Shown in pieces: positions 49,062 through 59,929 of a DNA stretch of 64,000 nucleotides (within the stretch, counting starts at the first letter, position 1; every line of letters starts with the position of its first letter). The notes under the pieces are model-generated. The model saw only the letters and a program-made list of their open reading frames with translations, was not told the DNA's origin and made no database searches. The stretch is taken from positions 1,736,001 to 1,800,000 of the forward strand of contig VNWV01000003.1 in the NCBI GenBank assembly GCA_009801085.1, in the 5' to 3' direction. The translations under genes and the position numbers were made by a program. Origin of the DNA: Lasiodiplodia sp. COLG20 (lineage: Eukaryota > Ascomycota > Dothideomycetes > Botryosphaeriales > Botryosphaeriaceae).

Positions 49062-52000
49062 TCAATTCTCCTCCGCCCAAGCGCGTGCCAGCTCTTGAGC
49101 AGCCTTTGCTCTCAGGAAATCACACACATCCTTCCCCTTGGCACCATGGGAAAGACCCTTCCGCCAGTCCCAACCCCTCTTCGCATCCTTGCTAAGTGTA
49201 CCGCTTCCCTCGTCGACCAGGACGCCGCTACCCTCAGTGGACGGGAGCACAGAGCTACCCACTAGGCTATACGAGCTGGCCGTCAGGTTGGAGACAGACT
49301 TCTTGAGCGAGCGTGGCGGATCGATATTAGACGAGCCTGTACCATGGGCATGTGCCAATGCCGCTTGAAGATGTTCCTCGCATTGGGAATAGACGAGCGA
49401 GGGGGCGGTCTGGAGGTCCTCGGCGGCACGCATAAGTGTGGAGAGGTCCGACGACGAGAGGAGAGGCTTGGGATCTGTGAGTCTGTTAGTAGCTGTTGTT
49501 TTCGGATGCTCATGGTGTGACTTACGGGTCATGAAAGGCAGCGACTCGCCCAACAGAGTCAGAAGTCCATCAACCTGCACGGCTGAATCAACGTCGGGAT
49601 CGTAGAGTCCGCCGCGAATGCTATCAGCAGCGCTATTGACGACGGCAATCAGAGCCTGAGCAGCAAGTCGTCTCCTCTCAAGGGGACGGTGCGCAGGTTT
49701 CTTCCCTTCCGGTAAGTTGACTTCTTCATCACGCAAGTCGTAGAACTTTCGAAGTGTTGCGTAACCGCTAAGATACATGGACAGCATCTGAGCAGCTCTC
49801 AAATCGGACCGAGCGAGATGTGACAGAGTCTGCTTCGGTGTGTTGATGAGCGCCTTGAGACGCTCGTCGAGATCGGCCTGCGCCGGGTAGGCGGTAGAAT
49901 GGATGAGGCAAAGGGAAATGAGCAGGTCAAGGACGTCCCTGATCTTCTTAGAGTTGTGTGCACGAGCGTAGTAAAACAAGGCTGAACCATAGTTGTACGA
50001 GTTCTCAGCCAAGAAAGCCGCATAGCGCTCTGCAATCATGTTTGCATGCTCGACGAGACCGAGACTGTTGCAGACACTGAGAATCTTGTCAACCCGCTCG
50101 GCCGAGCTCAAGGGGAGGCGATCAAGCAGCTCGCTGATCTTCTTCTTCGCGGCTTCAGCGTTATCGAGACGACCCAAGACTTGGATAGCCAGTTCCCATC
50201 CTTCGGCGCTTTCGATCTTGGGTTTGCTGAAGAGAATCTCCGCGTACTGCTGGAGGATCTCATCTTTGTCGAAACCGGGCTTATCTCCTTGCCCGTAGCT
50301 CAGAACCATGAGGTCGCTTTGATCGAACCCCCTCAGGAGGTTTCTTGAAGCAGACTCGCCGAGCCATCCTCCAGCACTTGCAATCTCAATAATTGCCGCA
50401 GTGATTGTTAGGGACCACCCGCGCATGATGGGAATGAGGCCGTCCATGTTCTCCTCCATGACGCAAGCAAGAGCAATCTCGACTGGATTGTTGCTGTTGA
50501 TCGAGAGGCCAGGATCTTCCTCTGCCATGACTCTGGCGAGCGAATAAGCAAATCTCTTGCGATAAGCCCGTCCCGGCGTGACGTCTGCAACTCTGCTGTG
50601 CCTGGAGCGCTTCGTTGGCCGCATGAGCTGTTCCTCGTCCTCTCCATCCCACCAGGCGGTGAGACAGACGGTTGCCTCAACCCAGTCAAAGGCGGCGCCA
50701 AGAATTTCCTCTTCGTTTCCAAGCAAAAGGCTGTAAAGAATTTGCAAGTTCTCGTAGACGGTGTACGGCACTCTGCTCTCAGCCCTGCGGCTTGCGGTGC
50801 TGAAGTTGTAGGCACCGTCATCCTGCGTGCTCACGCCATATTCATCATCGGCAAAAGCACGTTCACCTTCAGCGAAAAGCTTCAGATCTTCGAGCGCATC
50901 TTGAACAGTCCTCCTGTACAAGCCCCAATCCATGCCTTTCACGTCCCAATCATCGTGAGTGTAGGCCGGACAGTACTCAAGAACATCGATGGCTTGCGCA
51001 ATGGCCTTCTCGACGTTGATGAGCTCGATTCCAGCATAGCCAGGTCTGTCGTACCCGTCCTCCAAGGCGGAGTCAGCAACGGCGAAGTTGCCTTCCCTCA
51101 AGAAATGAATGGCATCATTGAAGCTGCCCCTCATGACGCAGGAGAAAATGACGTCCCAGAAGCCAGGAGCAGCAGAGTAGCCCCCGGCCATCCTCTGAAG
51201 CTGCTCGAACTCAGCAGCGCTGGGATCATGGCGCGCATTCAACCAGTCCACCAACACCTTGGGGAGAGGTGTTTGTCCAGTGGCATACTGACGGGCAAAC
51301 GATTGGCTGAAAGCAGACATCTGGCCGCGTCTAGACAGCGAAAAGTTCTGCCTCTCTGGTTCAAACGCAGGAGGGTGGTGGATGGGCAGAAGCAGGCTAG
51401 CGATGAAGTCGGCCTTGGCGAGAGGTGAGTCGTTATCCGCAGGTCCAATGACATTGGAAACGGGCTTGTGCGGGTGGTTCCAGAGGTTGCACAGCTCCTT
51501 CACGGCCGTCGAAAGGGCCTCCTCGGTCGCGTCGCCTTCGCCAAGTGCATAAAGAATGCGCTCGGTTTCGCGCACAAGCTCATCCGGCTCCTGCAAAGAG
51601 GTCACCGGGCGAGCGGCGGCAGCGGCGGCAAAGCTCTTTGCGATACTTCCGATGTCGTATTGGGCGCCGGACTTTCCCAAGTGCATTTGCGGGGGAGGGC
51701 GCACGGGGCTGCGCATGGTCGAAGCCCTGGACCTGTTGGAGGGCGATCCCCTCGCTGAGCCTTTGGCGCTGAATTTTTGGGGGGATGCAGGCCTGCTGGA
51801 CTTGCGCGACGCAGGCTTGGTGCCAAAATTGTCTATCATAGTGTCATCCTCGTCTTCCTGCATGTCCTGGTCCTCGTCCATCTCCTCGGCCTCGGGCAAC
51901 CCGTAGCCATGCTTGTAATCGTCGTCCATGCGGTCGTCCTCGTGGTCGTCGTAGTAGTGGTGTTGGTGGTCGAAATAGCCGCGGTCGTCGTAGAAAGGAT

Positions 52001-52658
52001 CGGTTCCGGGAGGCGGGCTGCTGGCAAGAGCGTCCGAGGGCACGTCCGAGGGTGCGTCGGAATAGTAGCTGCGGGCGGACTGCGACCTGGTGGGAATGTA
52101 GCTCCTGCCGCGGCCTCTGGTGCTGAAGGCAAAGGCAGACATGGTCCTGCCCTTCTGCGAGGGTGAAGGGCTGGGGCGGCCGAAGCGGTAGGATGGAGAG
52201 GGAGTGTTGCGGGAGGGCGTGCCGTGCTGGCGTGAGGTGCCGAAAAGCTGGCGTGAAGCGGGTGGGGGCCCGTTCGGAGTGGTGGAGCGCGTAGTGCGGT
52301 TGGACCACAGCGGACGGCCGGCGGGTGTTGTGGAAGGTAGGTTTCCAGATGAGCGTCGACGACCACCTGGCGTGGTGGGCGCGTAGTGCCAGCCGTCCTC
52401 CCTCCAGAAACCCTCGTCATCCTTCTTGCGGCCGTACATCCTGGAGATGGCAGACGGAGCTTCGTACTTGATGCGCACCGGAGACGGGCGGCGGTAGCGA
52501 TGACGATGGTTCAAGCAGTTGCATCGGCGCTTGGGGTCTTTGTCCAACGGGTCGATGCACGTCTCGTTGGACTTGACGTGGCGGTGCTGGGGGAGTTTCT
52601 GGTCATGGTTAAGGCTGCGCACACCGAAAGGGCTTTGGCTTCCAGAGTCCCGCTCCAT
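49062..52658 (-). CDS. nup85: Nucleoporin Nup85 (Y-complex of the nuclear pore)
   Basis: Large minus-strand gene with one intron at 49525-49475, giving about 1181 residues if it starts at the ATG at 52658. That start is favoured because the codon bias of the coding stretch extends up to it; the next in-frame ATG (52439, MYGRKKDDEGFW) is the alternative. The first ~330 residues are low-complexity, Ser/Pro/Arg- and acid-rich. The rest is alpha-solenoid with Nup85-family segments: FWDVIFSCVMRGSFNDAIHF, MDWGLYRRTVQDALEDL, LQILYSLLLGNEEEIL, WVEATVCLTAWW, and a helical tail ending in LRAKAAQELARAWAEEN. Nup85 is a scaffold subunit of the Y (Nup84) complex, acting in pore assembly and transport. The 51-nt intron is a multiple of three without a stop, so unspliced mRNA would still be readable. 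Confidence 0.85.
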   Translation of the reverse strand: MERDSGSQSPFGVRSLNHDQKLPQHRHVKSNETCIDPLDKDPKRRCNCLNHRHRYRRPSPVRIKYEAPSAISRMYGRKKDDEGFWREDGWHYAPTTPGGRRRSSGNLPSTTPAGRPLWSNRTTRSTTPNGPPPASRQLFGTSRQHGTPSRNTPSPSYRFGRPSPSPSQKGRTMSAFAFSTRGRGRSYIPTRSQSARSYYSDAPSDVPSDALASSPPPGTDPFYDDRGYFDHQHHYYDDHEDDRMDDDYKHGYGLPEAEEMDEDQDMQEDEDDTMIDNFGTKPASRKSSRPASPQKFSAKGSARGSPSNRSRASTMRSPVRPPPQMHLGKSGAQYDIGSIAKSFAAAAAARPVTSLQEPDELVRETERILYALGEGDATEEALSTAVKELCNLWNHPHKPVSNVIGPADNDSPLAKADFIASLLLPIHHPPAFEPERQNFSLSRRGQMSAFSQSFARQYATGQTPLPKVLVDWLNARHDPSAAEFEQLQRMAGGYSAAPGFWDVIFSCVMRGSFNDAIHFLREGNFAVADSALEDGYDRPGYAGIELINVEKAIAQAIDVLEYCPAYTHDDWDVKGMDWGLYRRTVQDALEDLKLFAEGERAFADDEYGVSTQDDGAYNFSTASRRAESRVPYTVYENLQILYSLLLGNEEEILGAAFDWVEATVCLTAWWDGEDEEQLMRPTKRSRHSRVADVTPGRAYRKRFAYSLARVMAEEDPGLSINSNNPVEIALACVMEENMDGLIPIMRGWSLTITAAIIEIASAGGWLGESASRNLLRGFDQSDLMVLSYGQGDKPGFDKDEILQQYAEILFSKPKIESAEGWELAIQVLGRLDNAEAAKKKISELLDRLPLSSAERVDKILSVCNSLGLVEHANMIAERYAAFLAENSYNYGSALFYYARAHNSKKIRDVLDLLISLCLIHSTAYPAQADLDERLKALINTPKQTLSHLARSDLRAAQMLSMYLSGYATLRKFYDLRDEEVNLPEGKKPAHRPLERRRLAAQALIAVVNSAADSIRGGLYDPDVDSAVQVDGLLTLLGESLPFMTRKSHHEHPKTTATNRLTDPKPLLSSSDLSTLMRAAEDLQTAPSLVYSQCEEHLQAALAHAHGTGSSNIDPPRSLKKSVSNLTASSYSLVGSSVLPSTEGSGVLVDEGSGTLSKDAKRGWDWRKGLSHGAKGKDVCDFLRAKAAQELARAWAEEN

Positions 52659-53796
52659 TGGGTGTGGCTGGGCGTGTCCGCTCCCTCGTGTTGGCGTTGC
52701 GACAAAGAGACACACGCTCGGTCAAGACGCGACGAGCATGGATGGAATGGAACGCGCCGACCATCACGTGCGAAGCTCTGTCCCTGACTCGCCGCGTCGC
52801 CCACCGCCCGCCGTCCCACGGCTTTGCCTACGACGCTGCAGACTCAGCTACGCCCCGTTGCTCGCGCTCAGGCCCGCGTCGCGAACGCGACACCGGCGCG
52901 ACACGCACTTCCCGCCAAGGTTACTGGCAGCATTTCCGCGATTGGTAGGGCCGCGAAAGTGACCTTCCAAGTCACCCGAAAGCATGCGAGCTAGGCCACT
53001 TCGGCACCGATAATCTGCAACAGCCACCATGTAGCACCCGGCGCTCCCACCACTCACGTCACCCGCCCGCCGCACCTGGAAATCGGATCAATATTGCGGG
53101 CCGAGGCGCTTCTAAACATGCCGGGTGGGGACCTGAGCCATCGACGACTGGGCGGCCCGGGCTACCGAGCTTCGGTGCGCAGAACGCCGTAGACAGTGCA
53201 AAATAATAAATACAGCATCAACCAGCGAGGAGAGCCAGGTCTAATGCGGACGAGCCTATTCACAGGCTCTCGCTCTCCGAGTATTGCAATGTGGTGGACA
53301 GAATGAACTTGACGGAACATGATGCTCTTGACTGGCTGTAGAGAATGCATAGAACTTGACTGCACTCTGTTGATCAACACCAGCTTGAGAAAAGCGCCGG
53401 GCACACGGCTTCGCAAGTCACCTGGATTCTCGGCTGCCTTCAAGCATGATACATGGGCTGGCCGATGTAGAGAGAGCAAATGGCGCGGTGCCAGCAATGT
53501 AGGTTTTCCCCGTAGGTTTTTCCCGGATCGGCTGCAGGGCCTGGCGAATCCGCGTCACGTCACGCCGCATCGGACCCTGTGCGCATCTGCCTTCAGCCAA
53601 CCACAGCCCGGTTCTGCGACGAGCCTCCATCAACTTAGCTCGGCCATTGCACTTTCGAATGAGTTCGTTGAGCTGCGGCCAAGGCGCTCCAGCATCTGCT
53701 CCGATCTCGCCTGGGCTGGGAAAACATGATATAAAATCCCGTCATCCATCTATCTCGCTGTGATCAGAAACCACATCAGACACGACAACTCTCACC
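52659..53796. other. Intergenic, divergent promoter region
   Basis: About 1.1 kb between divergent Nup85 and the kelch gene. Apart from the TATA box near 53730 nothing specific is recognised. Confidence 0.5.
53730..53736 (+). promoter_or_regulatory. TATA box of the kelch gene
   Basis: TATAAAA lies 61-67 bp before the ATG at 53797, followed by a short pyrimidine-rich leader. Confidence 0.5.
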
Positions 53797-54890
53797 ATGG
53801 CCGTCCCGAAGGTGACAGGTTCTTGGAAGCGCATCCTCGACGCTGAAACCCTCCGCCGCTCATCCCAAGTAGTTGCCTCTTTCGGCAGCCATCTATTCCT
53901 TTTCGGCGGAGAACTTCAGCCTAGGTTGCCGGTCGATAATCATGTCCATCTCATTCAGCTAGATGGTGAGTTGATCCGTGCGCCATGCATTGGCCAATGG
54001 CAGGAAATACTGACGTGCATGCAGCCGCGCCGGGTCAGGCCGCAGTGTCGACCCTGGCGGCCGACGACGCTTCTCCATCGCCGCGGGTTGGATCAGCATC
54101 AGCCTCGCTGCACGACGTCGTCTATTTATTCTCCGGCCGCGGCGGCGAGGCCATGGCTCCCATCGAGGAAAGGGGTTCATTGTGGGCATACGATCGCAAT
54201 ACGTCCAAATGGTCCACCGTTGCGCCGCTCAGTGCAAGCGCCCCCTATCCGCCAGCTCGCAGCTACCACTGTCTAGCCAGCGATGGCAAGAACAATATTT
54301 TCGTCCACGCTGGCTGCCCCGAGAAGGGCCGCTTGGCTGACCTGTGGTCTTTCGACCTGGCCACCAAAAAGTGGGTGGAGCTCGCTTCTGCGCCCGATCC
54401 ACCCCGCGGGGGATCGTCCATCGCCTACGCCCAGGGCAAGCTGTACAGGATGAACGGCTTCGACGGCAACACCGAGCAGGGCGGCAGCCTGGACGTCTTT
54501 GACCCAGCCGAGAACAAGTGGTCGTCGATCAAGTACACGCCCGATGGAAACGAGGGCCCCGAGGCACGAAGCGTGAGCGCGCTGCTGTTCGTCCACATCG
54601 CCGGCCGCGCCTCGCTGGTCACGCTCTTTGGCGAACGCGACCCAAGCGCTTTGGGCCATCAGGGCGCTGGCAAGATGCTTTCTGACGTGTGGGTGTTTGA
54701 CATCGAATCAGCGAAATGGGCCAGGGTTGGTGGCGCTTCCACCTCGGCACAGCACCAGCCGCCCGCCCGCGGCTGGTTTGCCGCAACCGCCAGCGACCCC
54801 GGCGAGTCTGCGATTATTCTCGTCCACGGCGGTCTGGCAGAGACGAACGAGCGGCTGGGCGACCTGTGGCAGCTGGTGCTCACGGCGTGA
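53797..54890 (+). CDS. Kelch-repeat beta-propeller protein
   Basis: Exons 53797-53965 and 54025-54890 (59-nt intron, GTGAGT donor) encode 344 residues. The repeated kelch pattern is visible: VVASFGSHLFLFGGE, then SPRVGSASASLHDVVYLFSGRGG, ARSYHCLASDGKNNIFVHAG, PPRGGSSIAYAQGKLYRMNG and ARGWFAATASDPGESAIILVHGG, each followed by a D-W/D-V type strand (DLWSFDLATKKW, DVWVFDIESAKWARV, DLWQL). Five or six blades would close a propeller like those of nitrile-specifier-type and other single-domain kelch proteins. No catalytic domain, BTB or signal peptide is attached, so it is probably a cytosolic binding scaffold. The partner is unknown. Confidence 0.85.
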
Positions 54891-55212
54891 GCTGGGAGGG
54901 GCCGAATGCGGATGCGACGGTCATTGTTCGATGCACGAGTAGGCTCACTGGCCCGGCACTGCTCCCGACTTTCTTGCTTTACTGTGTAGGCCGGCAATTG
55001 GTCCGTCCCCACCGCCTCAAAATTCCCTGATTTGCGCCAAGTGAAGCGAAGCCCGTAAGCAGAAGCACCCACAGATTGCAAGCGGCCTGATGAGAGGGGG
55101 ATCTTGGTTTTAACATAGACCTCGCCGCTCCTCTTCTTGTCGCGTCTCGTCTCTCGTTCCTTTACCTACTCGCTTCCTCTGTGTTTCCACTGCCTTAGCT
55201 TCCGCAGTAGCC
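54891..55212. other. Intergenic, promoter of the GH18-like gene
   Basis: 322 bp between tandem genes; a pyrimidine-rich leader (55125-55200) precedes the next start. No gene is seen. Confidence 0.5.
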
Positions 55213-56477
55213 ATGATAGGATCAATACTACCGCTTTTGGTCTTCCCATTCGCCGCCTCTTCAGAGGCAAGTCCCGTCCTGGGCGTACATCCAGGCCATG
55301 GGGGCGCGCCGGCGCCTGCTATGCCACCGGCTCTTGAGCCGCCTTCGTACTACTCTTCGACCCTGCCAACGCCGAGCAGCGTGCCAAATCACGACGACTC
55401 GCAGCAAAAGCCTCTGGACGGAAACCTAGAACAGCAGCCCGTTGCTCCCTTGCCATCTCCCGCTGGCACCCTAGCCATTTACTACAGTATCGAAGACTCA
55501 TCACTCACCGAATTGTGCGCCGATGAGTCCATCGAGACCGTCATCCTCGGCTACGTCCACGGCTTCGAAGCCACCAATGGGTTTCCCGTCGTCGACTTCG
55601 GCGCCGCCTGCACCGCCAAGCACGCCGACGACGACCAGTATGCCCCGGGGCTAGCCTCGTGCCCAGAGCTTGGCCAGCAGGTGCAGGCATGCCAGAATCG
55701 CGGCAAGAAGGTCTTTCTCAGTATCGGCGGTGGTCCTAGCAGTAATAGCGCCCTCTCTTTCGTTGACGCGGCGGGTGCTCGTCGTGCTGCTGTCATGCTG
55801 TGGAGCCTCTTTGGGCAGGGCAATCCGCACGGTCCGGACATGCGGCCGCTAGGTGAAGCCGCTGTGGACGGCTTTGATTTCGGTAAGTGCAGAGGCTGTT
55901 GTTGTTGTTTTCCCTCCATTTTATCCGTTCGAATCCTATTTTCCCTCTCTCTTCTTTCCTTCCGCGTAGCAAGCACTTCAGAAGAACAAAAGAGAGGGAG
56001 TTCCGAGCTCCGAAGTTTGCGAAAATGGGCCCCGACATTTCCCCCCTTTCCTTTCTTTAAATCGCTATCAACCCCTACTTCTCCCCTCAGAAAGGGAGAT
56101 TGTGAAGCAACATGTAAATCCCGCAAATCTCTGACATCACACCACCCACAGCATGGACCTCAGCCACAGCATCTTCATCTTCCGTTCAAGCCTTCGCCGA
56201 CACTGTGCGCACGCTTTCCGATATGCGTAAGAATTACAAGCCCAGCCACATCTCAAGGACTCCTGCATGCGTAGCCGCAGCCGTGGATGGAAACGAGGAG
56301 GAACTGCTCCGTGACGTCATTGATATCGCTTTCGCAACTGTCGATGCCGGTGACGACAGCGTGTGCAATGTCAATAGTATGAAGCAATCGCGATTCTGCA
56401 CGGAAATGGATCTAGAGACGAGAACAGTAGGTTGTGCGAGCCCATACCGGGCGAGGCTGGTAGAGAGAGCAGCATGA
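55213..56477 (+). CDS. Chitinase-like GH18 protein lacking catalytic residues
   Basis: Best model: exons 55213-55882 and 56152-56477, 331 residues. It has a signal peptide (IGSILPLLVFPFAASSEA), a Pro/Ser-rich linker, then the first half of a class III GH18 barrel: GTLAIYYSIEDSSL, ETVILGYVHGF, the SxGG loop VFLSIGGGPSS, and LGEAAVDGFDF. In active enzymes this strand continues as DxDxE; here the intron begins inside the next codon, and the next exon reads AWTSATASSSSVQ, so the second Asp and catalytic Glu are absent. The remainder aligns only loosely (FADTVRTLSDMRKNYKPS, TPACVAAAVDG, DSVCNV) and is short of a full barrel. It could be a chitin-binding, non-enzymatic relative or a decaying gene. 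The 269-nt intron is unusually long for this genome. Confidence 0.6.
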
Positions 56478-57045
56478 GCACGCTATCTCGAGCCGTTCGT
56501 TTGCGGCGCCGAGTTGCGTACGTTTTGATCGCGGTAAAAAGATGGCTGGTGCATGACGGACGGAAATGGGCGTTATCAAGGCATTTTGGCATCGTTTGGT
56601 TTCAGAGTGGGATTCCCTATACCAGAGGGGAAAAGAGTCGCATCAATTGAAACAAAGCGTGGGGGACTGGGCGTTAACGGCAGGCATTTTGGTTGCATAA
56701 AGAGCTAGAGATCGGCATTGGAATGCAATGATACCATTATCAATTGGTTTTATGCATCCTTGCGTCGCGGGTGCGGAATGCATTTCTCGGCACTGCTGAC
56801 ATCCAAACACCGAACAATTCGCTTCGGCCTCGCTGTTCGTTTACAATTGTGCCTAAATTTAAGGCACAGGCTCATATGTAGTAACATAGGTATCAATTCT
56901 TAAGACACGGGATACAGTATACAACACAGTCAATACAATGCTTCCTGGCAAGATGCTTCGAGAGTCGTTATATTCGTGACACATATAGTCTTTGCGATCT
57001 TCTAGGCACCCTTCCGCTGCGCAATGTACAAATGATACTAATCGC
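56478..57045. other. Intergenic between convergent genes
   Basis: About 570 bp between the GH18-like gene and the MFS transporter. No gene or repeat is recognised. Confidence 0.5.
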
Positions 57046-58974
57046 TTAGTAGGTGTAACGGAAGTTCGGGTCGTCAGGGTCAGTCTGTGAACTGTTAGAA
57101 CCACAACCGTGAACGATATGGAAAGATGCAGACTGACATCGTTGCTCTCAATCATCTTCTCTCCCCTAGCTTGCTTCGCATTGTCGCGCCAGAAAGAGAT
57201 GCCGATTATGCCGACAAGGAGGAGGTTCATCAGAGCACAAGCAATGCAAGCCCACATGCCAGGCCTGTAGTGGGGAGCATCCTGCGTACTGTAGCAAAGA
57301 GGAATCAGCATCATGGAAAAGTAGGATCGCGAAGAGAGACGGAATGAGCATACCGGAATACCAAACTTCCCGCGATTCCGCCGATGCCTCCGAAGCCAAC
57401 GAGCGAGGCGCTAGTAAAGGCACGCTTCCACTGTCCGCGGATGTTGTTGGCTTGATAACTCATGGTAGCAGGGACGTTGGCGTTGGCACCAGCAGTGACC
57501 AAAAAGACACCAAAGTACCGGACGCCGGAGTTGCTTGCAAAGCCCATGATCGGGAGACCGATGATGCAAAGAAGCATGTTGAAGGCAATGATTGGGCCTC
57601 GCACCCGCAAGCGATCGCCAAAGTATCCAGTTCCGTACATGATTAGGGCTCCAAAGACGTATGGTGGGGCGACGAGGCACTGGGCTGCGGCAATGCTGAA
57701 ACCCATGTTGACGCGCAGGATGATGGGTAGGAAATAGGCCAAGGCGTAAGTGATGGTGGTTGTGCCGAAGAAGATCAAGGCGTATCCCCACACCTTCCAG
57801 TCCGTACCGCCGCGGAAGAACTTCTTCAGCGAGAATGACTCCATCTTCGCATCACCACGGTCAGCCTGAACACGGTTGATGATCCAACGCTTCTCGCGCT
57901 CATCCAGAAACTTCCATGACTTGTGCTTGCCGTCGGGAAAGCCAACGAGAAGCCAGTAACCTCCTAGGCCAATAGCGCAGGTGAGCTTGAGCGTATTAGT
58001 ATCGTTGGAGCTTACTTGAGGGTCATGCAGAACCTACGATGCCTTCGATGATGAAAATCCATCTCCAACCACCCTGGCCACCTAGACCATTCATTTGCAT
58101 AAGCTATTACAGTCAGCTATACGGTTGTCATGAGCGAGGGCAAGGTTTCGTACTCCGTAAGCTAGAATACCGGAGCAAGCCGAGGCTACACAGCCGATAA
58201 TGTAAAACACAGAGTATCTTTTACCCATCTCATCTGCTCTAGTATCAATAGCTGTTCCTAAACTTCGGGTTCGTGTTCGATGTACTTACATCTCACGTAC
58301 CAAGTGCTCATCAGGTAGACGGCACTCGGGAAGAAACCGGCCTACAGACTATTAGCAGAACGCTTATCGCTGCGAAAAAAGTATAATATACCTCAAGCAC
58401 ACCAAGGATGGCACGCAGACCGCCAAGAGTATTCCAAGAGTTGGAAAAGCCCATGCCGATCATGGTGGCTCCCCAGAGGAAGCATATAGCAGATAAATGC
58501 AAACGGGGCCCGATTTTGCGCACAATGACTGTCGAAGGAGGCTGGAAAATAATGTAGGTAATGAAGAAGACCAGGGTAACGATAGACTGCAGAGGTTAGC
58601 CAGTGATGCGATCCGAGCTCAGAGGAAAGCACATACGTATCGATAACCGGTCTGCATGTCCAGTTCGACACTCATTCTGAGCACATGTCAGCAGAGCACG
58701 TGGCATCAGACCGGCAAACATACCCGGCAATGTTCGCAGCCGACAAATTTGTCCGGTCCATCAGGCTCACACAGTACATGACGCCGACCGTCACCACCAG
58801 GCGCAAGTCAATCCGCCGGATAATCTTCCTCTGCTCCTCGGGCGTGAAGCCCATGTCATCAGGGCCGGCTCTGGAGTCGACATCAGAGCCATTGGCTTCG
58901 ATGTTGTCGATGTGCTCGACTCTGTCCTTCTCGATGTCGGTCATGGCGGGAGGCCCGACTTGGGTGGCCTGCAT
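57046..58974 (-). CDS. MFS transporter, anion:cation symporter (Dal5-like) family
   Basis: Nine exons: 58974-58724, 58676-58637, 58586-58392, 58341-58290, 58233-58154, 58103-58038, 57985-57354, 57288-57138 and 57084-57046. They total 501 residues, typical of the family. Donors GTATGT, GTATAT, GTAAGT, GTACGA, GTAGGT, GTATGC and GTCAGT were placed by reading phase and membrane-helix continuity. Family marks: KIIRRIDLRLVVTVGVMYCVSLMDRTNLSAAN (inner helix 1) and GYRYSIVTLVFFITYIIFQPP, RILG-type GLRAILGVLEAGFFPSAVYLMSTWY, WRWIFIIEGI, then a C-terminal half with FGTTTITYALAYFLP and a final helix WACIACALMNLLLVG. These transporters move allantoate, nicotinate, pantothenate and related small organic anions with protons. 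The substrate here cannot be told from sequence. A short charged cytosolic tail ends DDPNFRYTY. Confidence 0.9.
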
Positions 58975-59929
58975 GGTGAAGCAAAGGGCGGAAGCGAGGA
59001 GAGGAGTGCAGTGTCATGAGATCCACAGCGGATGCTGGCCCCTTTCATACCACATGCCCGACAAGAAATTCCCCGCACGTTCGGGTCAATCACCAGGGGG
59101 TCGCGTCCAAGAGGGTGGAAAGATACCGAGGGTGGCACTGGGGGCGCGCCATGGTTCCTTGGCAGCGAGGAGGCGGACAGCGGACTTGTTACTCGGATTC
59201 GCGAAGCGTGGGGAACAAGCACTGTGTCGCTGGCCGCAAAGAGTGGGTCTCCAGAAATGATGGGGTAGCGACCCGGGGCCCCGCAAAGGACATGACCGAA
59301 TTGTGGAGCGTGCCAAGGGTGCGGCTTGACCCAACGCCCATCGACTCGTCGTAAATCGTCCTTCTGGCCGCCTTGGCGGTGCCGTGTTCGCGTGGTTTTC
59401 TTATCTGTCGGCTAATGTTTTGTACTGGGCGGCAGGTGCCACACCGTATCTCGAGCTGAGTCGCAACTCCCTTGATGCCTGCGAGCGGCGTTAGGCCCCT
59501 GTATGACTTGCAGCAATGAGACAAGGCGACTCGCTGTGTTATGCAGGACATCCTGAGCTGACGGCTGTTTCACTGCAGTGAAGCTCTGCTGCCTCAGGAG
59601 CACCGGCTCCTCCTAGCTTAGGTCCATTTTCCCAATCCGGCACTTTGCTCGACGCCTTGCAAGGTGGCGACCCGGCTGACCTCAAAGCCAACGCTCGAAG
59701 TTGCTTTATTGAGTTAGGCTATCGACTTTTTCTATGGTAAGCCAGTCCAAACAACTCAAGCTCGCCAGATATACCGACTACACATTATGATTAAGGGACG
59801 GGTGAGATAAATGTCTGTCATCGTATCATATCATCGCTAACAAGAATCCAACGAGCCATGTGCCAGGCCTTTCCCGAGTCGCCCGGCCTCTATCCAACGC
59901 CGTGAAATGGAAAACCGCAAGAGAGATGA
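58975..59929. other. Intergenic, no gene recognised
   Basis: About 950 bp between the transporter's start and the Rab gene's stop. Open frames are motif-free. The transporter promoter must lie near 59000. Confidence 0.5.

Noticed and set aside
55920..55935. GTTCGAATCC, resembling a tRNA B-box
   Set aside because: It is inside the GH18-like intron and no matching A-box or cloverleaf was found nearby.
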